Below are positions 59,510 to 64,000 of a stretch of DNA of 64,000 bases, one piece after another. The stretch lies in the NCBI RefSeq assembly GCF_000407565.1, contig NZ_ASWI01000004.1, positions 886,001-950,000 of the forward strand, read 5' to 3'. Under the pieces are notes generated by a model. The model was not told the DNA's origin. It did not search any database and saw only the letters and a program-made list of their open reading frames with translations. The translations under genes and the position numbers were made by a program. The stretch comes from Enterococcus cecorum DSM 20682 = ATCC 43198 (lineage in GTDB: Bacteria > Bacillota > Bacilli > Lactobacillales > Enterococcaceae). How positions within the stretch are numbered: position 1 is the stretch's first letter; each line of letters starts with the position of its first letter.

Positions 59510-60577
59510 TTAATTCTCTCCTTTAATGTATTCTTTAATATTCTCTATTGGAATTGGTGTGATTTGCGCTTGGCCAATTTCTTTTAAGGTAATAATCTTC
59601 AATTGGCTTCCACGCGCCTTTTTATCATGCGTAATCGCCGTATAAATAGCTTGTGCATCTAGTTCAGGATAGCTCGTTGGTAAATGGAATCTTTCTAGCA
59701 TCGTTTTTAACGCTTGAGTAGAATTTTTTGGTGAAAGTCCAAGCGCTTCAGCATGCGAATTTATCATCATCATCCCGATTGCTACTCCTTCACCGTGACT
59801 GACCACACCATAACCTGCGGTATTTTCAATGGCATGTCCAATGGTATGACCAAAATTCAAAGTTAAGCGACTTCCATGATCAAAAACATCTTCTTCAACG
59901 ACTTTTTTCTTGACGTTTAATGCTGCCGTAATGACTTTTTCGGCATGGTTTAATAAATCATGTTCATCAGAAAGCGTCCCTAAAAATTCCCAAAGCACTT
60001 TATCCGCAATCGCTGCAGATTTGACAATTTCAGCAATTCCTTCACGAATCCGGCGGTCATCTAAGGTTTTCAATACAAAAGGATCAATTAAGACGCCATC
60101 AGGTTGGGTAAAGGTTCCCACTAAATTTTTCGCCTTTTGGGTATTGACCGCTGTTTTTCCGCCAATACTGGAATCAACTTGAGCTAAAAGTGTAGTTGGA
60201 ATTTGCAAGAAATGAAGGCCACGCATAAAGGTTGAAGCCACAAAACCAGCTAAATCGCCTACTACGCCACCACCTAAAGCAATAATTCCATCACTTCTAG
60301 TAAAACCTAAATCGGCTAATTGATCATACAAATCACTAGCACATTGTAAAGATTTAGATTTTTCTCCAGCCGGAACCACCAAGACTTCTGCTTCAAAGCC
60401 AACATCATTTAATTCTTGCTTGACTTTGTCTGCATATAATTTTTCTACATTGCTATCCGTAATAATGGCAATTTTTTGCTCTTTCCATAAAGATTTCACC
60501 CATTGACCACAGTTATCTAACGCGCCTTTTTTAACAATAATTTGATAACTATGATTTGGTAAATTGACTGCTAACAT
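59510..60577 (-). CDS. aroB: 3-dehydroquinate synthase
   Basis: 355 residues. Converts DAHP to 3-dehydroquinate with NAD and a metal. NAD loop GGGVVGDLAGFVASTFMRG, QIPTTLLAQVDSSIGGKTAVN and the metal site LNFGHTIGHAIE plus SHGEGVAIGM are present. AAGGGGCGATTTT precedes the ATG. No aroD (3-dehydroquinate dehydratase) lies in this operon; it must be elsewhere. Confidence 0.97.
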   Translation of the reverse strand: MLAVNLPNHSYQIIVKKGALDNCGQWVKSLWKEQKIAIITDSNVEKLYADKVKQELNDVGFEAEVLVVPAGEKSKSLQCASDLYDQLADLGFTRSDGIIALGGGVVGDLAGFVASTFMRGLHFLQIPTTLLAQVDSSIGGKTAVNTQKAKNLVGTFTQPDGVLIDPFVLKTLDDRRIREGIAEIVKSAAIADKVLWEFLGTLSDEHDLLNHAEKVITAALNVKKKVVEEDVFDHGSRLTLNFGHTIGHAIENTAGYGVVSHGEGVAIGMMMINSHAEALGLSPKNSTQALKTMLERFHLPTSYPELDAQAIYTAITHDKKARGSQLKIITLKEIGQAQITPIPIENIKEYIKGEN

Positions 60578-60588
60578 AAAATCGCCCC

Positions 60589-61614
60589 TTAAGCTTCAAT
60601 TTGTTTGATTTTCTTCATTGCATCCACTAAAATATTGACTTCTTTCATCATTTGCAAATAGGTCTTTTCATTTAATGATTGCATGCCATCTGACCACGCA
60701 TTTTGTGGATCTGGATGAATTTCAACAATCATCCCATCAGCACCAGCAGCAACCCCAGCTCTTGCCATCGGAGTGACTAAATCCCACACACCGGTACCAT
60801 GACTTGGATCAACAATGATTGGAAAATGACTTAATTTTTTGATTAAAGGTACAGCACTCAAGTCAAACGTATTTCTTGTAGCTGTTTCATAAGTACGAAT
60901 ACCACGTTCAATAAAGATAACCGGACTTTTTTCTTCAACTGCAATATACTCTGCTGCATTTAACCACTCATCTATTGTACCAGAAATTCCACGTTTTAGG
61001 CCAATGGGTTTACCTGTTTTCCCAACTGCAGATAATAATTTAAAGTTTTGCATATTACGAGCACCGATTTGAATAATATCACTGTAATGAGCAACCATAT
61101 CTATGTGGGCTTCATCCATCACTTCAGTAATGACTTTCATATCAAACTCATCCGCTGCTTGACGAATATATTTCAAGCCTTCTTCGCCTAACCCTTGGAA
61201 AGCATAAGGAGACGTTCTTGGTTTGAAAGCACCACCACGTAAGATTTTCGCTCCACCCGCTTTAGCCATTCTTGCTGTTTCACGAATTTGCTCTAAACCT
61301 TCAATCGAACAGGGGCCTGCCATAGTAACAAAAGAACCATCGCCTATTTTCACACCATCCACATCAACCACCGTATCTTGCGGGTGGAATTCACGAGAAG
61401 TTAATTTATAAGTGTTTGAAATACGCATAGTTTTTTCAACACCTTCATAACTTAAAAAGGCCACATCTTGAATAGAACGTGTATCACCGATCAAACCTAA
61501 AACAACTTGTTCACTTCCTTGGTTTAATTGATAGGTTAATCCTTCCGCTTCCACTCTTTGAATCACTTTGTTTAATTGTTCTTTTGTTGCTCTCGGTTTC
61601 ATAATAATAATCAT
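60589..61614 (-). CDS. aroF: DAHP synthase (3-deoxy-7-phosphoheptulonate synthase, type I-beta)
   Basis: 341 residues from ATG 61614. Entry enzyme of the shikimate pathway (PEP + erythrose-4-phosphate). An N-terminal ferredoxin-like regulatory domain (IIIMKPRATKEQLNKVIQRVEAEGL, about residues 1-70) precedes the barrel: MAGPCSIEG, LRGGAFKPRTSPYAFQGLG, IQIGARNMQNF, LKRGISGTIDEWLNAAEYI, VDPSHGTG. The layout is that of allosterically regulated I-beta enzymes. AAAGGATG lies before the ATG; the longer frame would overlap aroE with no ribosome site. Confidence 0.95.
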   Translation of the reverse strand: MIIIMKPRATKEQLNKVIQRVEAEGLTYQLNQGSEQVVLGLIGDTRSIQDVAFLSYEGVEKTMRISNTYKLTSREFHPQDTVVDVDGVKIGDGSFVTMAGPCSIEGLEQIRETARMAKAGGAKILRGGAFKPRTSPYAFQGLGEEGLKYIRQAADEFDMKVITEVMDEAHIDMVAHYSDIIQIGARNMQNFKLLSAVGKTGKPIGLKRGISGTIDEWLNAAEYIAVEEKSPVIFIERGIRTYETATRNTFDLSAVPLIKKLSHFPIIVDPSHGTGVWDLVTPMARAGVAAGADGMIVEIHPDPQNAWSDGMQSLNEKTYLQMMKEVNILVDAMKKIKQIEA

Positions 61615-61643
61615 TTGACCAACATCCTTTCTATTTTTCCTTT

Positions 61644-62510
61644 TTAAAATAAATGTTCCTTCACATAATCTACTGGCATCTCTTGGTTTGTCCATAATTT
61701 AAATGCCGCTGCGCCCTGATGTAACAACATGCCAAGTCCATTGATCGTCAACGCGCCTTTTGCTGCAGCCACTTTTAACAATTTGGTTTCTCTTGGATGA
61801 TAAATGGCATCATATACAGGCAAATCAGCTCTTAAAACTTCTTTATCAATTGGTAGTTCATCAACATTAGGGTACATCCCGACACTCGTTGCATTCACCA
61901 ATAATTGACTCTTGTTCACTGCTTGATAAACAAGTGGTTGGTCTTCAAGTGAAATGAGCTCAATTGGACAATTCGTCGCTTGCATAATTGCCTGTATTTT
62001 TTCTTGATAAGTTTTAAAATGAGCACTTGGACGATTCAGTACATAGATTTGTTTTACACCATCTAAGGCCGCTTGGGTAATCATCGCCGTAGCTGCCCCG
62101 CCTGCACCAATGATGGTCATCGTTTGTCCAATGATATCAATTTGATTTTCAGCAAGACTAGCAATAAATCCGATACCATCTGTATTATGCCCAATCAATT
62201 TTCCCTCATGATTCACAATAGTGTTGATTGCACCGATGATTTTGGCTGCTGGCGAAAGTTCGTCCACGTAGTCTAGTGCAGCAACCTTATGGGGCATAGA
62301 TAAATTTACCCCTAACATTTGCATATTACGAATAGCTTGAATTTGTGTGGGTAAAGCTTCTTTTGTTACTTCAAACGCTAGATAGACCGCATCAATGCCT
62401 AATTTTGAAAAGCTTAAATTATGCATTTTAGGAGATAAACTGTGACGAGCAGGATTAGCATAAAACCCAACCAATCTAGTTTGTCCACTGATTTCTTCAA
62501 TACTTTTCAT
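61644..62510 (-). CDS. aroE: Shikimate dehydrogenase
   Basis: 288 residues from ATG 62510. NADPH-dependent reduction of 3-dehydroshikimate. Substrate site GFYANPARHSLSPKMHN, catalytic Lys in LSMPHKVAALDYVDE, AINTIVNHEGKLIGHNTDGIGF, Rossmann GAGGAATAMI and VNATSVGMYP are visible. YANPARHS replaces the usual GxPxxHS. AAGGAGGG precedes the ATG; 11 upstream codons of the longer frame fall in the terminator region. First structural gene of the aro operon. Confidence 0.94.
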   Translation of the reverse strand: MKSIEEISGQTRLVGFYANPARHSLSPKMHNLSFSKLGIDAVYLAFEVTKEALPTQIQAIRNMQMLGVNLSMPHKVAALDYVDELSPAAKIIGAINTIVNHEGKLIGHNTDGIGFIASLAENQIDIIGQTMTIIGAGGAATAMITQAALDGVKQIYVLNRPSAHFKTYQEKIQAIMQATNCPIELISLEDQPLVYQAVNKSQLLVNATSVGMYPNVDELPIDKEVLRADLPVYDAIYHPRETKLLKVAAAKGALTINGLGMLLHQGAAAFKLWTNQEMPVDYVKEHLF

Positions 62511-62530
62511 GTTTTCCCTCCTTATAAAAT

Positions 62531-62575
62531 AAAAAACGTACACTTTAAATGTCTACAACAATCAAAGTGTACGTT
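62531..62575 (-). terminator. Second leader hairpin/terminator of the aro operon
   Basis: Minus strand AACGTACACTTT pairs with AAAGTGTACGTT, then TTTTTTATTTT, 21 bases before aroE. The loop contains GATTGTTG, complementary to CAACAATC in the upstream terminator, so alternative pairing is possible. Confidence 0.75.
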
Positions 62576-62585
62576 AAAAGAAAAA

Positions 62586-62620
62586 AGCCACTGTAGATTG
62601 TTGCGATCTCTACGTGGCTA
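62586..62620 (-). terminator. First leader terminator (attenuator) of the aro operon
   Basis: Minus strand AGCCACGTAGAGAT pairs with ATCTACAGTGGCT (imperfect centre), followed by T residues. Upstream GGCTA (in ATGGCTAAAG) can pair with the TAGCC that begins this stem, a possible antiterminator. Confidence 0.75.
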
Positions 62621-62702
62621 GTGTATGCAAGATTAAATGCTTTAGCCATCATAGATACAAACATACTTTTCGTTTGTACCCATAATGAATATGAATACAA
62701 AC

Positions 62703-62759
62703 CTATCTAAAATAGCTAAAGTAAAAATTATTCAGTTTTTGCGGATTATTCTTTTTCAT
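62703..62759 (-). CDS. aro operon leader peptide, Phe/Tyr-rich (candidate)
   Basis: An 18-codon frame reads MKKNNPQKLNNFYFSYFR and stops with TAG. Five of the last seven residues are Phe or Tyr (F-Y-F-S-Y-F-R), the end products of the operon behind it. GGAG lies 9 bases before the ATG, and the promoter start falls about 29 bases upstream. Two rho-independent terminators and competing hairpins (GTTTGTA / TACAAAC / GTTTGTA) lie between it and aroE. This is the layout of a ribosome-stalling attenuator. Too short to judge by similarity; inference from composition and position. Confidence 0.65.
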   Translation of the reverse strand: MKKNNPQKLNNFYFSYFR

Positions 62760-62794
62760 ATCGATTCGCTCCAAACTGATGTAAGATTGATAAC

Positions 62795-62823
62795 AGTATA
62801 AGCCGTGTACATGCAATTGTCAA
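62795..62823 (-). promoter_or_regulatory. Promoter of the aro operon
   Basis: Minus strand TTGACA (complement of 62818-62823), exactly 17 bases, TATACT (complement of 62795-62800). Predicted start near 62788, giving a leader of about 278 bases before aroE. Confidence 0.88.
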
Positions 62824-62871
62824 TACGGAAAATGAGAAATTGTTAAAAAAAGTGAAAAATAAATGAATAAA

Positions 62872-63639
62872 CTAAATAAAGTCATCTTCAAAAAAGTGTA
62901 AAACTTCATTCATCGTCAATTTTGCTTTTTCTTCATTTGATAAATCCTTAATAATCTTCCCTTTTTTCAATACAATTAAACGATTACCATATTTCAGTGC
63001 GTCTTCCATGCGATGGGTAATCATCATACAAGTTAACTGCTTTTGTTCAACAATTTCAGCTGTTAAATGCATTAATTGTTTGGCTGTTTTTGGATCCAAT
63101 GCCGCTGTATGTTCATCAAGCAATAATAATTTTGGTGATTGGATAGTAGCCATTAATAAACTTAAAGCTTGTCTTTGTCCGCCAGATAAATCACCGGTCG
63201 CACTTTGCAGATGGGCTTCGAGTCCATTTCCGATTTGGGCACATAATTGATAGAATTCCTCTTGATATTGTCCAAGCTTTCTTAACTTTAAGCTCCGTTT
63301 TTGCCCACGGAATTTTGCTAATAATAAATTTTCAGCTACAGTCATTCTAGGTGCAGTCCCCATTTTAGGATCTTGGAAAACGCGAGCAATAAAAGGTGCT
63401 CTTAATTCTTCACTAAGATGCGTGACTTCTTGATTATCGATAAAAATCTTACCGGAAGTAGCTGGTAAACTCCCCGAAATCGTATTAAAAAGTGTACTCT
63501 TGCCGGCACCATTTCCTCCTAAAACCGTCACAAAATCACTGGCATTAACCTGAAAATCAATATGATCCAATAGTACTTTTTCTTCATTGCTACCATTATG
63601 AATGATTTTAGTAATATTTTCTAATCGTAACATACTCAT
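62872..63639 (-). CDS. ABC transporter ATPase, TrpZ-like (aromatic amino acid importer group)
   Basis: 255 residues. Walker A GGNGAGKSTLF, Q-loop VFQDPKMG, signature LSGGQRQALSL, Walker B LLLLDEHTAALDP and switch ITHRM are intact. It belongs to the COG1101 type, which works with a COG4120 permease and a periplasmic-type binding lipoprotein (TrpX). Such systems take up tryptophan or tyrosine in streptococci, which would fit the neighbouring aro operon, but the substrate is inferred. DEHTAALDP replaces DEPTAALDP, a known variant in this group. Start overlaps the permease stop (TAAATGA). Confidence 0.85.
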   Translation of the reverse strand: MSMLRLENITKIIHNGSNEEKVLLDHIDFQVNASDFVTVLGGNGAGKSTLFNTISGSLPATSGKIFIDNQEVTHLSEELRAPFIARVFQDPKMGTAPRMTVAENLLLAKFRGQKRSLKLRKLGQYQEEFYQLCAQIGNGLEAHLQSATGDLSGGQRQALSLLMATIQSPKLLLLDEHTAALDPKTAKQLMHLTAEIVEQKQLTCMMITHRMEDALKYGNRLIVLKKGKIIKDLSNEEKAKLTMNEVLHFFEDDFI

Positions 63640-64000
63640 TTACTCATCCCCTCTAAACCTGTCTTTAAGTTCAGTGCTTTTCTCAATTGTGGAATTAATA
63701 GACAAATCGCTAATATCATGGATGAGAAAATCTTGATGTATGTTGTAGGGAAACCAACCTTAATAACGAAGAGAATTAATAATTGATAAATAATACTACC
63801 AATCACAATGGCTATTAAACGTTCAAATAAAGTTAAATTTCCATATAATACTTCACCAATGATAATCGAAGCCAAACCAATAACAATTACCCCTACACCT
63901 TTAGAGACATCTGCATAACCATCGTGTTGCGCAATTAAGGCTCCAGATAAAGCAATCACGCCATTAGACAAAACTAAACCTAAAATTTTCATCGCATCTG
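63636..64000 (-). CDS. ABC transporter permease, TrpY-like (5' end outside the window)
   Basis: The frame is open to the window edge and continues upstream of the internal Met at 63992 (reading DAMKILGLVLSN), so this is the C-terminal part of a longer permease. LGLVLSNGVIALSGALIAQHDGYADVSKGVGVIVIGLASIIIGEVL is the conserved block of COG4120/branched-chain-type permeases, followed by three to four more helices. It forms an operon with the ATPase. Confidence 0.83.
   Translation of the reverse strand, partial: DAMKILGLVLSNGVIALSGALIAQHDGYADVSKGVGVIVIGLASIIIGEVLYGNLTLFERLIAIVIGSIIYQLLILFVIKVGFPTTYIKIFSSMILAICLLIPQLRKALNLKTGLEGMSK

Noticed and set aside
62511-62800. T-box riboswitch before aroE
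   Set aside because: No T-box core (GGTGG...CCGCG or a variant) is present in the leader, unlike those before alaS and pheS.

Overview
The window is AT-rich chromosomal DNA of a low-G+C Firmicute of the order Lactobacillales, most likely Enterococcus or a close relative. The grounds are the rexB/rexA naming-type AddAB pair, the order aroE-aroF-aroB-aroC-tyrA-aroA-aroK/pheA followed by an LCP/Psr-type gene, an RNase PH/RdgB fusion, FabT-type operators at fabI and fabZ, and T-box control of alaS and pheST. No species name can be given from the sequence alone.

Layout. 1-7.3 kb: pbp1A (partial) and recU, divergent from ypsA, gpsB, rnpB (RNase P RNA), a THUMP methyltransferase, cshB and two poorly known envelope/hypothetical genes. 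7.3-26.9 kb: alaS and pheST, each behind a T-box riboswitch, the rexBA recombination nuclease, a DUF1002 exported protein, an MFS exporter and trpS. 27.1-32.1 kb: murI - rph/rdgB fusion - phosphoesterase - cbpB, then mscS and fabI on the other strand. 32.2-39.0 kb: an IS-bounded island splits the divergent, FabT-operated fabI/fabZ intergenic region. It carries a Zur-box operon of zinc-free ribosomal proteins S14 and L32 plus an unknown protein, and an EfaCBA/PsaBCA-type Mn2+ transporter with DtxR-like and Fur-like operators, among the debris of four insertion sequences. 39.0-46.6 kb: fabZ, a cyclophilin lipoprotein, obgE, rnz, an SDR, recJ and apt. 46.6-48.0 kb: a XerS-type recombinase behind an 11-6-11 dif-like palindrome. 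Exactly here the dominant gene strand flips from + to -, as expected at a replication terminus. 48.0-54.5 kb: a surface aryl-sulfate sulfotransferase, a PLP lyase, a YdcZ-type transporter broken by a stop codon, a YgbA-type protein, DegV and an LCP ligase. 54.6-62.8 kb: the complete shikimate/Phe/Tyr operon, with fused aroK-pheA, behind a leader that encodes a Phe/Tyr-rich peptide and two terminators. 62.9-64.0 kb: ATPase and permease of a TrpXYZ-like ABC importer.

Most interesting points: (1) a candidate peptide-attenuation leader for the aro operon; (2) the coincidence of xerS, a dif-like site and the strand switch; (3) the metal-starvation island with three distinct metal operators; (4) the shikimate kinase-prephenate dehydratase fusion; (5) a Gram-positive aryl-sulfate sulfotransferase. 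Where the first in-frame start has no sensible ribosome binding site, I moved the start downstream and say so.
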